Assembly: GCA_017447815.1 (NCBI GenBank)
Contig: JAFSMS010000046.1
Span: forward strand, 20,589 to 84,588
Reading direction: 5' to 3'
DNA: 64,000 bases
DNA from: Bacteroidales bacterium
GTDB lineage: Bacteria; Bacteroidota; Bacteroidia; Bacteroidales; UBA932
Under the pieces are notes generated by a model, which saw only the letters and a program-made list of their open reading frames with translations, searched no databases and was not told the DNA's origin. How positions within the stretch are numbered: position 1 is the first letter of the stretch; every line of letters begins with the position of its first letter. A program made the position numbers and the translations under genes. Below, piece after piece: positions 50,572 through 58,521 of this stretch.

Positions 50572-50822
50572 TCCTTATTATAAAGGCCGCAACCGGCACA
50601 GGCGTCCGAATAATTGCCGTCACACCGGGTTTTGCCCTTGCTGTGGCGGGCGGCCAGCATTTCCATCTCCTTCTGCTTGGCACACTTGATTCCGCGCTTG
50701 CGCATTTGAGGGTTCGTGGAGATTTCCCCGTCGGGGAAAGGCCGATGGAAAAAGAAGATGTTCACGCCGAGCAGCAGCACGGCGATTCCCACGAACACGA
50801 TGGCGGCAAGAAGCGTTTTCAC
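50568..50822 (-). CDS. Small membrane-anchored cysteine-containing protein
   Basis: 84 residues: one transmembrane helix (about 5-25) with FFFHRPFPDGEIS after it, then a soluble tail with cysteines in KCAKQ and in RCDGNYSDACAGCGLY. Small proteins of this layout are widely seen in Bacteroidales, but their role is unknown to me. The C-x7-C-x2-C cluster could bind a metal or Fe-S centre. ATGA overlaps on both sides (prs and the kinase) show it is a real, translated gene. Confidence 0.75.
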   Translation of the reverse strand: MKTLLAAIVFVGIAVLLLGVNIFFFHRPFPDGEISTNPQMRKRGIKCAKQKEMEMLAARHSKGKTRCDGNYSDACAGCGLYNKE

Positions 50823-51814
50823 AGGGGGAATTCGGACGAAATGGGTTCGTAGTTATAGACGCGGAGGATCATCCGGGCGAAAGTGTCGGCCAGGGAGACC
50901 ACGCGGAACTTGCCCTGGAGATCTTTCTGCTTGGGATCCAGCGGAATGGTATCGGTTACGTACACCTCCGTGAGGGCGCTCTTTTCGATGCGCTCGTAGG
51001 CCGGGCCGGAGAGCACCGGGTGCGTAGCGAAGGCCCGGACGCTGCGGGCGCCGCGCTTGAGGAGTTCATTGGCGGCCTCGGTAAGCGTGCCGGCCGTGTC
51101 GATGATATCGTCAATGATCACGATGTCGCGGCCTTCCACCTCGCCGATGGGGGTGATGCGCTCCACCACATTGGCACGTGCACGCGTCTTGTGGCAGATA
51201 ACCACTGGCGTATGCAGGTTCTTGGCATAGGCGTTCACGCGCTTGGCACCGCCCATGTCCGGAGCGGCCAGGGTGAGGGTATCCTTGAACTGACGCTGCA
51301 GTTTCTTCAGGATGGAAAGGAAGTCGTAACTGGCATAGAGGTGGTTTACCGGCAGGTCGAAGAAGCCTTGGATCTGGTCGGCATGCAGGTCGCAGGTCAT
51401 GAGGGCGTCGGCCCCGGCGACCTTGAGCATGTTGGCCACCAGTTTGGCGCCGATGGAGGTACGCGGTTTGTCCTTGCGATCCTGACGGGCCCAGCCATAA
51501 TAAGGGATTACGGCAATCACCTTGTTGGCCGATGCGCGCTTGGCGGCATCGATGGTGAGGAGCAGTTCCATCAGGTTGTCACTGCTGGGGAACGTGGACT
51601 GGATGATGAAACAGGTTGCCCCGCGGACGCTCTCGGCGAAATAGGGCTGGAATTCTCCGTCGCTGAAATGGGCTACCTCCAGCGGTCCCAGGACCACGTC
51701 GGGCTCGTCTTCCCGTTTCATGCGGTTCATGGCTTCAACAACCTTCTCCGCAAAATAGCGGGAGGCCTCACAAGTAAACAGCGCCATCCGGTGCTTATGG
51801 ACATCGTTTATCAT
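50819..51814 (-). CDS. prs: Ribose-phosphate pyrophosphokinase
   Basis: 331 residues from ATG 51814, which overlaps the yihA stop as ATGA; a longer open frame upstream is only the shadow of yihA. MALFTCEASRYFAEKV, the CDLHADQIQGFF metal-binding motif and the PRPP loop IVIIDDIIDTAGTLTEAA are all present. The enzyme makes PRPP from ribose-5-phosphate and ATP for nucleotide, histidine and NAD synthesis. Confidence 0.97.
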   Translation of the reverse strand: MINDVHKHRMALFTCEASRYFAEKVVEAMNRMKREDEPDVVLGPLEVAHFSDGEFQPYFAESVRGATCFIIQSTFPSSDNLMELLLTIDAAKRASANKVIAVIPYYGWARQDRKDKPRTSIGAKLVANMLKVAGADALMTCDLHADQIQGFFDLPVNHLYASYDFLSILKKLQRQFKDTLTLAAPDMGGAKRVNAYAKNLHTPVVICHKTRARANVVERITPIGEVEGRDIVIIDDIIDTAGTLTEAANELLKRGARSVRAFATHPVLSGPAYERIEKSALTEVYVTDTIPLDPKQKDLQGKFRVVSLADTFARMILRVYNYEPISSEFPL

Positions 51815-52407
51815 AATGTTTGAAGAATAGATCCTATGTAGTTGATGATTTCGTCTTTTCCGATTCCCTTTACGGAGGAGGAGACAAAGCAGGGTGGGAG
51901 TTCCTCCCAGTCTTCCAGGAGACGGCCCTTGTTCTTCAGGATTTGCCTTTCCAGGGCCTCCGGGCCCTGTTTGTCGGCCTTGGTGAAGATGATGCCGAAG
52001 GGGATGCCCTTTTCCCCGAGTTCGGAGATGAAGCGCAGGTCCACATCCTGCATGTCGTGCCGGGAATCGATGAGGACCATGAGCATCACCATTTCTTCCG
52101 AATGGTTGATATAGTCCCAGATGATGTGGCGGAGACGGGCACGGTCCCGGTCCGGCAATTTGGCGAACCCGTAGCCGGGAAGGTCCACGAGATACCAACT
52201 GTCATTGATGAGGAAATGGTTCACCAGTTGCGTTTTGCCGGGGGTCTGGGAAGTCTTGGCCAATTTGGACTGGCCGGTGAGCATGTTGATGAGGGAACTC
52301 TTTCCCACATTGGACCGGCCGATAAAAGCGAATTCCGGGGCCTTGCGCGCAGGTTTTCCGGAAACCCGCGTGCTGCTGCCTGCAAATGCTGCCTTGGTGA
52401 TTTTCAT
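51811..52407 (-). CDS. engB: Ribosome biogenesis GTPase YihA/YsxC (EngB)
   Basis: 198 residues from ATG 52407, about 18 bases after the predicted transcript start. The P-loop FIGRSNVGKSSLIN, switch TPGKTQLVNHF, DLPGYGFA, and FTKADKQ define the EngB family needed for 50S assembly. First gene of the six-gene chain to the phosphoethanolamine-transferase-like gene, each junction overlapping by four bases. Confidence 0.97.
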   Translation of the reverse strand: MKITKAAFAGSSTRVSGKPARKAPEFAFIGRSNVGKSSLINMLTGQSKLAKTSQTPGKTQLVNHFLINDSWYLVDLPGYGFAKLPDRDRARLRHIIWDYINHSEEMVMLMVLIDSRHDMQDVDLRFISELGEKGIPFGIIFTKADKQGPEALERQILKNKGRLLEDWEELPPCFVSSSVKGIGKDEIINYIGSILQTL

Positions 52408-52428
52408 AGAAGTCCGCCGATTGCAATG

Positions 52429-52436
52429 CAAAGATA
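52429..52436 (-). promoter_or_regulatory. -7 box for the engB-prs six-gene chain
   Basis: Minus-strand TATCTTTG 21 bases before the engB ATG, in a 67-base divergent spacer shared with tadA. Confidence 0.55.
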
Positions 52437-52461
52437 CAAATAAAAATTGGCGAAAAAAAGC

Positions 52462-52469
52462 TATATTTG
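52462..52469 (+). promoter_or_regulatory. -7 box five bases before tadA
   Basis: TATATTTG ends five bases before the ATG at 52475, so the tadA message is probably leaderless. Confidence 0.5.
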
Positions 52470-52474
52470 CGCCG

Positions 52475-52909
52475 ATGGAGCAAGATGAAAAATTTATGCG
52501 CGAAGCCCTGCGCGAGGCGCTGGCCGCCTCCGCCGAGGGAGAAATCCCCATCGGGGCGGTCGTCGTGTGGAAAGGACGCATCATCGGCCGGGGACACAAC
52601 CAGACCGAGCGGCTGCACGACACCACCGCCCACGCGGAGATGATTGCCATCACGGCGGCCACCGAAGCCATGGGCGGCAAGTACCTGACAGACTGCACCC
52701 TGTATGTGACCGTGGAGCCCTGCCCCATGTGCGCCGGAGCGCTCGCCTGGTCCCAGATCGGACGCATCGTCTATGGGGCGCCGGACCAGCGCCGCGGCTA
52801 TTCCCTCTTCTCCCCTTCCCTCCTGCATCCCCGTACGGAAGCCACCGGCGGCGTCCTCACGGAAGAATGCGCGCAACTTATGGTAGATTTTTTTAAAAGC
52901 AAAAGATAA
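52475..52909 (+). CDS. tadA: tRNA-specific adenosine deaminase TadA-like
   Basis: 144 residues of the cytidine/adenosine deaminase fold: H53-A-E55 and P82-C83-PM-C86 bind the catalytic zinc and proton shuttle. IPIGAVVV and the C-terminal helix with FFKSKR follow the TadA pattern. The enzyme turns A34 of tRNA-Arg(ACG) into inosine. No other start codon exists between the -7 box and the conserved block. Immediately followed by the DJ-1 gene with no spacer. Confidence 0.93.
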   Translation: MEQDEKFMREALREALAASAEGEIPIGAVVVWKGRIIGRGHNQTERLHDTTAHAEMIAITAATEAMGGKYLTDCTLYVTVEPCPMCAGALAWSQIGRIVYGAPDQRRGYSLFSPSLLHPRTEATGGVLTEECAQLMVDFFKSKR

Positions 52910-53479
52910 ATGAAAGGTGTAACGATTTTCCTGGCCGACGGCTTCGAAGACATGGAAGCCCTGGGCACCCGGGATGTCCTGCTGCGGGGTGGCATCCCTG
53001 TAAGAACCGTCTCTGTCACAGACGAATATATCGTGGAAAGTTCGCACGGACTGCCCGTGTCCGTCGATACTTCCTGGGCCGACCTGGAGGTGATGGAACC
53101 GGGCACGGGACCGGAAGACGTCATGATTTTCCCCGGCGGCATGCCGGGCTCCAAGAACCTGGCGGCCCACCGCGAACTGATGGAGATCCTGCAGGACCAT
53201 TGGGCCCGGGGCGGCACCGTAGCCGCCATCTGCGCGGCCCCGGGACTGGTTGTCTCGCAACTTCCCGGACTGGAAGGGAAGCGTTTCACCTGCTTTGACG
53301 GGTTCGAAGACGCCCTCCTTGCCAAAGGCGCGGTATTCACGCCCGAAAGCGCCGTCACCGACGGGCGGCTCATCACCGGAAGGGGCGCCGGACACGCGGT
53401 GAATTTCGGCCTGGCCATCCTCACGGCCCTCAAAGGCCCCGAAGCCGCCGAAAAAGTGCGCGCAGGCCTCATGCTCTAA
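52910..53479 (+). CDS. DJ-1/PfpI family protein
   Basis: 189 residues of the glutaminase-like fold. IFLADGFEDMEALGT at the N-terminus (conserved glutamate near residue 15) and AAICAAPGLV with the nucleophile-elbow cysteine near 105 mark the DJ-1/ThiJ group, which includes glyoxalase III/deglycase and chaperone activities. Its ATG follows the tadA stop directly, so the two are co-translated. Confidence 0.92.
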   Translation: MKGVTIFLADGFEDMEALGTRDVLLRGGIPVRTVSVTDEYIVESSHGLPVSVDTSWADLEVMEPGTGPEDVMIFPGGMPGSKNLAAHRELMEILQDHWARGGTVAAICAAPGLVVSQLPGLEGKRFTCFDGFEDALLAKGAVFTPESAVTDGRLITGRGAGHAVNFGLAILTALKGPEAAEKVRAGLML

Positions 53480-53482
53480 GTT

Positions 53483-53512
53483 TTTGCCTTTTCCGAAAAA
53501 GTATTAACTTTG
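53483..53512 (+). promoter_or_regulatory. Promoter of tRNA-Gln
   Basis: TTTG at 53483-53486 and TAACTTTG at 53505-53512, placing the start about eight bases before the tRNA 5' end. Confidence 0.55.
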
Positions 53513-53523
53513 CACCCCGGTAT

Positions 53524-53594
53524 TGAACTGTGGTGTAATGGTAGCACTAGGGATTTTGGTTCCCTCAGTCAGCGTTCGAATCGCTGCAGTTCAA
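53524..53594 (+). tRNA. tRNA-Gln (anticodon UUG)
   Basis: A full cloverleaf can be folded: acceptor TGAACTG with CAGTTCA, a D arm with GGTAG, an anticodon arm AGGGA-TTTTGGT-TCCCT with TTG as anticodon, and a T arm CAGCG-TTCGAAT-CGCTG. No CCA is encoded. The run GTGTAATGGTAGCAC is the usual Bacteroidota tRNA-Gln D arm. Confidence 0.95.
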
Positions 53595-53605
53595 CTTTTT
53601 TCCAC

Positions 53606-53692
53606 CCCCGTGCACCAAAACGCCCGTTTTCGTGCACGGGGTCCTGTTTTTCCGCCTCTCGTGCACCAAAATGCCCGTTTTCGTGCACGGGG
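53606..53692 (+). repeat. Pair of REP-like hairpin repeats (units 1 and 2)
   Basis: Two tandem units (53606-53641 and 53658-53692). Each has CCCGTGCAC/GTGCACGGG-type arms and an inner AAAACG/CGTTTT stem around a 2-base loop. They lie between the 3' ends of tRNA-Gln and alr and could end transcription from both sides. Confidence 0.75.
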
Positions 53693-53705
53693 CGGTGGAT
53701 ATGCT

Positions 53706-54812
53706 TCAGCGAACCAGCAGCCGGTGGATGCGGCGGGGTACGGAGACCAGAATCTCGTAAGGGATGGTGCCCAGGATATCGGCCAGTTCGCTTACCGTGG
53801 GGTCTTCACCGAAAATGGTGACCGTGTCCCCCACTTCGCAGGGAACGCCGGTGACGTCCAGCATGCACATATCCATGCAAATGTTGCCGATGGTGGGGAC
53901 GCGGTGTCCGTTCAGGGAGAAAGAGGCGTTGCCGCGGCCCAGGTGACGGTCTATGCCGTCGGCATATCCCACCGGGATGGTGGCGATGACGGTGCCTTCC
54001 TTGGCATGGCCCCACCGGCCGTACCCTACGGTGTCTTCCGGGCCCAGTTTCTTCACTTGCAGCACTTTGCACTTGAGGGATGCGACGGGTGAAAGTTGTT
54101 TCCCGGGCAGGGCGCTGATGCCATAGACACCGATTCCGAGGCGCACCATGTCAAACTGATACTGGGCAAAGCGCTCGATGCCGGCCGAATTGAGGATGTG
54201 GCGCATGGGCATGTAGCCGATGCCGTCGGCAATGTAATTCACGTTGTCGCGGAAAAGATGGATCTGTCCCAGGGTGAAATCGTCTTCCTGCGGGTCTTCG
54301 GCCACGCACAGGTGCGAAAAGACCGCCTTCACCTTCACCTCGGGCGTTTCCTTGAGGTAGTCCACGAGTTCCGGCAGTTCTTCCGTCATGAAGCCCAGCC
54401 GGTGCATGCCGGTGTCCAGTTTGATATGGACGGGGTAATCCCTGAGTCCCCTTTCCCGGAGGGCCGATACCAGTTTCTTGAGGGAAAACAGGTTGGGGAT
54501 GGAAGGCTCCATGCGCGTTTCGATGATTTCCGGATAGAAGTCGGTTCCCGCGGTGAGCACCAGGATGGGGAGCGAGATGCCGCTGCGGCGGAGTTCCAGG
54601 CCCTCCACCGGATAGGCGACGGCCAGGTAGTCGGCGCCGGCGCGCTGCATCATGGACGCGAACTCCACGCCACCATGCCCGTAGGCATTGGCTTTCACCA
54701 GGACCAGCAGTTTGGTCTTGGGGTCCAGCAGGGAGCGGAAGTACCGGTAATTGTCCGTAGCGGCCTTCAGATTCAGTTCCAAACGGGAAAAGTCTTCCAG
54801 GATTTCGCGCAT
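53706..54812 (-). CDS. alr: Alanine racemase
   Basis: 368 residues. The PLP lysine is in LVLVKANAYGHGG near residue 40; the second catalytic base, a tyrosine, is near 265 in VGYGRWGHAK region, and MDMCMLDVT is the late conserved block. It supplies D-alanine for peptidoglycan. The start at 54812 leaves a 16-base leader. The gene is divergent from the zinc metallopeptidase gene and ends next to REP-like pair 1. Confidence 0.95.
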   Translation of the reverse strand: MREILEDFSRLELNLKAATDNYRYFRSLLDPKTKLLVLVKANAYGHGGVEFASMMQRAGADYLAVAYPVEGLELRRSGISLPILVLTAGTDFYPEIIETRMEPSIPNLFSLKKLVSALRERGLRDYPVHIKLDTGMHRLGFMTEELPELVDYLKETPEVKVKAVFSHLCVAEDPQEDDFTLGQIHLFRDNVNYIADGIGYMPMRHILNSAGIERFAQYQFDMVRLGIGVYGISALPGKQLSPVASLKCKVLQVKKLGPEDTVGYGRWGHAKEGTVIATIPVGYADGIDRHLGRGNASFSLNGHRVPTIGNICMDMCMLDVTGVPCEVGDTVTIFGEDPTVSELADILGTIPYEILVSVPRRIHRLLVR

Positions 54813-54831
54813 GCTCTTTTCATTTATCGCA

Positions 54832-54839
54832 CAAAAATA
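54832..54839 (-). promoter_or_regulatory. -7 box for alr
   Basis: Minus-strand TATTTTTG, in a divergent spacer with the metallopeptidase promoter. Confidence 0.5.
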
Positions 54840-54872
54840 ACATTTCTGTCTGATATTTTGCTACAAAAATTG

Positions 54873-54880
54873 TATTTTTG
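54873..54880 (+). promoter_or_regulatory. -7 box for the zinc metallopeptidase
   Basis: TATTTTTG, 25 bases before the ATG at 54906. Confidence 0.5.
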
Positions 54881-54905
54881 CATTTGACACAAACAGGAAT
54901 TTGCC

Positions 54906-55583
54906 ATGTCCACTACTACCATTTGGATGATAACAATAGCCGTGATGGTGCTCAGCCTGATCGTCCAGTCCATGCTCAAGAGCCGCTTTGCCAAGTACTC
55001 GGAGGTTCCGCTGTCCCTCACGGGGGCCGAGGTAGCCAGCCGCATGCTCCAGTCCCACGGAATCCGGGATGTCAACATCGTCTCCATCTCCGGCAAACTC
55101 TCGGACCATTACGACCCGACTACGCGAACCGTGAATTTGAGCGAGGATGTCTATTACGGCCGTTCGGTGGCCGCTGCCGCCGTGGCCGCCCATGAGTGCG
55201 GGCATGTGGTGCAGCACGCAACGGGCTATGCCTGGCTCCGCATGCGGAGCGCCCTGGTGCCTGTGGTGTCCTTTTCCAGCAACATCGTCTCCTGGGTGCT
55301 GCTCGCCGGGGTGGTGTTCATCAACATCTTCCCCTCGCTCATCTGGATCGGGATCGGCCTGTTCGCCCTTACCACGCTTTTCAGTTTTGTGACGCTGCCG
55401 GTCGAGATCAACGCCAGCGCCCGCGCCGTCAAATGGCTGGAGACGGACGGCATCGTGAATTACGAGACCAAGCCCATGGCCGTGGATGCCCTGAAATGGG
55501 CGGCCTACACCTATGTGATCGCCGCCATCGGCTCGCTGGCCACCCTCCTCTACTACATCGCACTGGCCAACCGCCGCAACTAA
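54906..55583 (+). CDS. Neutral zinc metallopeptidase (YugP-like)
   Basis: 225 residues with hydrophobic segments at about 4-22, 117-138, 143-160 and 195-218. VAAHECGHVVQHA near residue 95 is the HExxH-like zinc motif of the Zn_peptidase_2 (YugP) family, and PVEINASARAVKW follows in the right place for the third ligand. It is a membrane-bound protease of unknown substrate. It is flanked by divergent alr and, downstream, by the second REP-like pair. Confidence 0.9.
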   Translation: MSTTTIWMITIAVMVLSLIVQSMLKSRFAKYSEVPLSLTGAEVASRMLQSHGIRDVNIVSISGKLSDHYDPTTRTVNLSEDVYYGRSVAAAAVAAHECGHVVQHATGYAWLRMRSALVPVVSFSSNIVSWVLLAGVVFINIFPSLIWIGIGLFALTTLFSFVTLPVEINASARAVKWLETDGIVNYETKPMAVDALKWAAYTYVIAAIGSLATLLYYIALANRRN

Positions 55584-55589
55584 CAAAAG

Positions 55590-55673
55590 CCCGTGCACAG
55601 AAATGGGCGTTTTGGTGCACGGGGGAGGGAAAAACAAAGGCCCGTGCACGGAAATGGGCGTTTTGGTGCACGA
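55590..55673 (-). repeat. Pair of REP-like hairpin repeats (units 3 and 4)
   Basis: Units at 55590-55623 and 55641-55673 are in the opposite orientation to units 1 and 2. They lie between the convergent ends of the metallopeptidase gene and the 76-residue protein gene. Confidence 0.75.
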
Positions 55674-55681
55674 GGGTGGCG

Positions 55682-55912
55682 TTAGAACAGCGTCGGGTGG
55701 TTTTCTTCCAGCTCGGTAAGGATTTTTGACATGATGGCTTCGCGGAAAAGAGCGCTTTTGGCGTGTACCTTGAAGCGGGAGCAATACTCGTCTATGGCGG
55801 CCATCTCGCTGTCGTTGAAATACAGCACATGCCGGTTCTTCCTCAGCAGAAGCGCTTTCTGCTTGGCAAGATAGGCCGGATCCACTCCGGGTATTTTCTT
55901 TTTTCTGACCAT
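55682..55912 (-). CDS. Small conserved protein, possible DNA-binding
   Basis: 76 residues, basic N-terminus (VRKKKIPG), then LYFNDSEMAAIDEYCSRF and SALFREAIMSKILTELEE: a strand followed by two helices, similar in outline to ribbon-helix-helix proteins. No partner toxin is next to it. The role is unknown; a small regulator is a guess from the fold outline only. Confidence 0.65.
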   Translation of the reverse strand: MVRKKKIPGVDPAYLAKQKALLLRKNRHVLYFNDSEMAAIDEYCSRFKVHAKSALFREAIMSKILTELEENHPTLF

Positions 55913-55931
55913 AGGCTCGTTCTTGGTTTCA

Positions 55932-55958
55932 GATTCTTCGCTTCGCTCAGAATGACAC
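55932..55958 (+). repeat. 27-bp dispersed repeat, copy E
   Basis: Perfect copy. On the minus strand its TGA is the stop codon of the thioredoxin-like gene ending at 55947, and the last two residues (SF) are also encoded by it. Confidence 0.85.
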
Positions 55959-57401
55959 GTAACGGTGCTGCACCACGCCCGATCTGTCCAGTTCCACGAT
56001 CATGGGCAGCCCGGAAAGGTCGAAGGTGTCCAGCAGCACGGCCCCCTCATCCGGGGCATCCGTCAGCAGGGCGTCCATATCCACCAGAAGCACGCGGGCC
56101 TGCCGGTTCTCCGCCACCAGGGAATCCACCTTCGCCAACATTTCCTTGCAGGCCGAGCAGGCAGGCGAATAGAACACGAGGTAGGCGGGGCTACCCTTCA
56201 GTTTTTGCAAGGCATATCGGCCCGGGCGGCTCCCCTGTCCGAAAAGGCAGGGCTTGCGGCGAAGCACGCCGGGAACTGTCAAATTCGGAATTCGGGAGCC
56301 TGCCGGCGTACGGGCGGAGAGGTCGGCCAGCATTTCTCCCAGGGAGACGATCTGGGCCTTGTCGGCCGGTGTGGTCCACACATCCGGAAGTTTGGTGATA
56401 TACTTTTCCACGAAAGGGACGGCGGCATCGCGGAACACCTCCGTCTTCTGCGAAGAGAGGAAATACAGGAAGTCTCCCTCCACCTGCTTGAAAGCCTCGA
56501 TATTCCCTTCCCCGAAGGTCCGGGCGGCCAGGTAATCGGCCACGTCCATCACATGGGACACCTTCAGGGAGTCTCCGTAAGGGGTGAAGAACTGCGCATA
56601 CCGCAGCATCACCGAAGGCTCTCCATAGACATACGAGTCCGACGAGAATTCCTTGTTCAGAAGAATCCGGAGGGCGGGGGTGTCAAGGTTGCGCCCGACG
56701 ATGGTTCCGGAAGGGTTCACCAGGAACATCCGGGGGGTCTGGAGCACGCCGTAAAGGCGCTGCCAGTCGGACGTGATTTCCGGATCCCATACATGCGTAA
56801 CGCCCGGGAACGTGTCCCGGTATGCAGCCCATGCCTCGGCAGAAGCCCCCACATAGACGGCAAACACCTGCAGCGGATATTTCCCTTCCTTGACGAGGGC
56901 CCTCAGCCGGGGGGTCTCCACCTTGCAGGTCGAGCACGAAGTATCATAAAAGTAAATCACCGACCACCCCTGCTCTCCGGGCACGCGCACCGCAGCGCCG
57001 GAAGGGTCTTTCACCGACAGCACGGGCGCCTGGGAGCCGATGAGCGAAGACTTGTTGAATTCCGTAAACAAGCGGGCGTTGAAGTAATCCCCGGACGATT
57101 TCATGGCGATTTTTCCGGAAAGGAACCACTTCTGGGCGACATGCACGGCCACGGCATCGTCTCCCATCACCTTGGACTGGAGATAATGGTCGTAAATCTT
57201 GAGCGCCACGTACTGGCGCACCAGGGAATCCTGCGTGGAGGAAATGAGGTAGTCGCACTCCCGGCTTTGCACCTGAGCGCTCTCTCCGAGGAGCGCCATG
57301 AAATACTCCTCCAGTTTGGCCCCCAGTTCAGGATAGGGTTCCTGTGCCCGGGCTCCCCAGGCCAGAACGGCCGCCACGATGCATACCAGCCACTTTTTCA
57401 T
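55947..57401 (-). CDS. DUF5106-like exported protein with two thioredoxin folds
   Basis: 484 residues with a signal peptide (cleavage after ARA-Q near residue 20). A helical DUF5106-type region is followed by a TlpA-like domain with WSVIYFYDTSCSTCKVETPRL (about residues 145-165) and, after a helical linker, a second thioredoxin-like domain with LVFYSPACSACKEML (about 410-425). Two CxxC sites in one chain suggest a periplasmic thiol-disulfide protein or a redox relay. The stop codon comes from a repeat copy. Four-base overlap with coaD. Confidence 0.82.
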   Translation of the reverse strand: MKKWLVCIVAAVLAWGARAQEPYPELGAKLEEYFMALLGESAQVQSRECDYLISSTQDSLVRQYVALKIYDHYLQSKVMGDDAVAVHVAQKWFLSGKIAMKSSGDYFNARLFTEFNKSSLIGSQAPVLSVKDPSGAAVRVPGEQGWSVIYFYDTSCSTCKVETPRLRALVKEGKYPLQVFAVYVGASAEAWAAYRDTFPGVTHVWDPEITSDWQRLYGVLQTPRMFLVNPSGTIVGRNLDTPALRILLNKEFSSDSYVYGEPSVMLRYAQFFTPYGDSLKVSHVMDVADYLAARTFGEGNIEAFKQVEGDFLYFLSSQKTEVFRDAAVPFVEKYITKLPDVWTTPADKAQIVSLGEMLADLSARTPAGSRIPNLTVPGVLRRKPCLFGQGSRPGRYALQKLKGSPAYLVFYSPACSACKEMLAKVDSLVAENRQARVLLVDMDALLTDAPDEGAVLLDTFDLSGLPMIVELDRSGVVQHRYVSF

Positions 57402-57856
57402 AGGACCACCCCCTCCGGGATAAAGGCCGAATAGTCCCCTCCGTGGCGCAGGATGTCCCGCACGGCCGAGGAACTGATATGGGCGAACTCCTGGGCGGTA
57501 GGGATGATGATGGTCTCCACCTCCGGCGCCAGCCGGCGGTTGGCGTCGGCGATGGAGCGCTCCGCCTCGAAATCCAGCATGTTGCGCACCCCGCGGACAA
57601 TATGGCGGATGCCCAGTTCACGGCAGGTGTCCACCGTGAGGTTGTCATAGGAGATGACCGAAACCCCCTCCAGCGAGGCCGTGGCCTGGCGGATGATGTC
57701 CAGTTTCTTCTCCATGTCGAAAAAACCCCGTTTGTCCTGGTTGATACCCACAGCCACCACCACCTCGTCAAACATGGTGAGGGCGCGCTTCAGGATATTC
57801 AGGTGACCTGCCGTAAAAGGGTCGAAGGACCCCGGGAAAAGTGCTTTGGTTTTCAT
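57398..57856 (-). CDS. coaD: Phosphopantetheine adenylyltransferase
   Basis: 152 residues: ALFPGSFDPFTAGHLNILKRA carries the TxGH nucleotidyltransferase motif, and RGVRNMLDFEAERSIADANR and EFAHISSSAVRDI are the later blocks. It makes dephospho-CoA. Overlaps ung by four bases, and the thioredoxin-like gene by four. Confidence 0.97.
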   Translation of the reverse strand: MKTKALFPGSFDPFTAGHLNILKRALTMFDEVVVAVGINQDKRGFFDMEKKLDIIRQATASLEGVSVISYDNLTVDTCRELGIRHIVRGVRNMLDFEAERSIADANRRLAPEVETIIIPTAQEFAHISSSAVRDILRHGGDYSAFIPEGVVL

Positions 57857-58521
57857 AATTGCCAGTTGATTGGGGTTTTACCTTGGGCCTCCAGGATGGC
57901 ATTGGCCCGGGAGAAATGCCGACAGCCGAAGAAAGCGCCTCCGGCCAGCGGCGAAGGATGGGCCGCCATGAGCACATGGTGCCGGGAAGTGTCTATGAGC
58001 GAGGCCTTTGCCTTGGCAAAATTGCCCCATAAAAGGAAAACGATGCCCTCACAGTGGTCGCTGAGATAGCGGATGACGGCATCGGTGAATTCCTGCCAGC
58101 CGATGTTCCGGTGCGAAGCGGCCTTCCCCGCCTCCACGGTGAGGATGCTGTTCAGCAGCAATACTCCCTGCCGGGCCCAGCCTTCCAGGTTGGGATGCCC
58201 GCTCATGCGGAGGCCCAGGTCGGCCTCGATTTCCTGGAAGATGTTGCGCAGGGAAGGCGGCATTCTCACCCCGTCCGGCACCGAGAACGAAAGGCCCATG
58301 GCCTCCCCCGGATTGTGGTAGGGATCCTGACCCAGGATCACCACTTTCACGGCCGGGACCGGCGTGAGTTCGAAAGCGCGGAAAATAAGGCTTCCGGGCG
58401 GATAAATGACCTTTCCGGCAGCCTTCTCCTGATGCAGGAAGCGCACCAGAGACGCAAAGTACGGTTTCCCGAACTCCGGTTCCAGTGCGGCTTTCCAAGT
58501 TTGTTCTATTTTTACGTCCAT
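57853..58521 (-). CDS. ung: Uracil-DNA glycosylase
   Basis: 222 residues. GQDPYHNPGEAMGLSFSVPDG holds the catalytic aspartate motif GQDPYH; LLNSILTVEAG and HPSPLAG complete the family-1 UDG. It removes uracil from DNA. Its start codon is next to repeat copy F. The unit ung-coaD-thioredoxin-like follows lon at a spacing of 36 bases and may share its transcript. Confidence 0.97.
   Translation of the reverse strand: MDVKIEQTWKAALEPEFGKPYFASLVRFLHQEKAAGKVIYPPGSLIFRAFELTPVPAVKVVILGQDPYHNPGEAMGLSFSVPDGVRMPPSLRNIFQEIEADLGLRMSGHPNLEGWARQGVLLLNSILTVEAGKAASHRNIGWQEFTDAVIRYLSDHCEGIVFLLWGNFAKAKASLIDTSRHHVLMAAHPSPLAGGAFFGCRHFSRANAILEAQGKTPINWQL

Noticed and set aside
50819-52198. Longer N-terminus for prs (to 52198)
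   Set aside because: The extra part is engB read in another frame; the ATG at 51814 overlaps the engB stop as in the other junctions of this chain.
51811-52767. Longer N-terminus for engB (to 52767)
   Set aside because: It would run antisense through tadA and across both promoters; the conserved protein starts at 52407.
54861-55784. Minus-strand frame running through the REP-like units
   Set aside because: It is opposite the metallopeptidase gene; the repeated CTKTPISVHG peptide is only the translation of the hairpin repeats.
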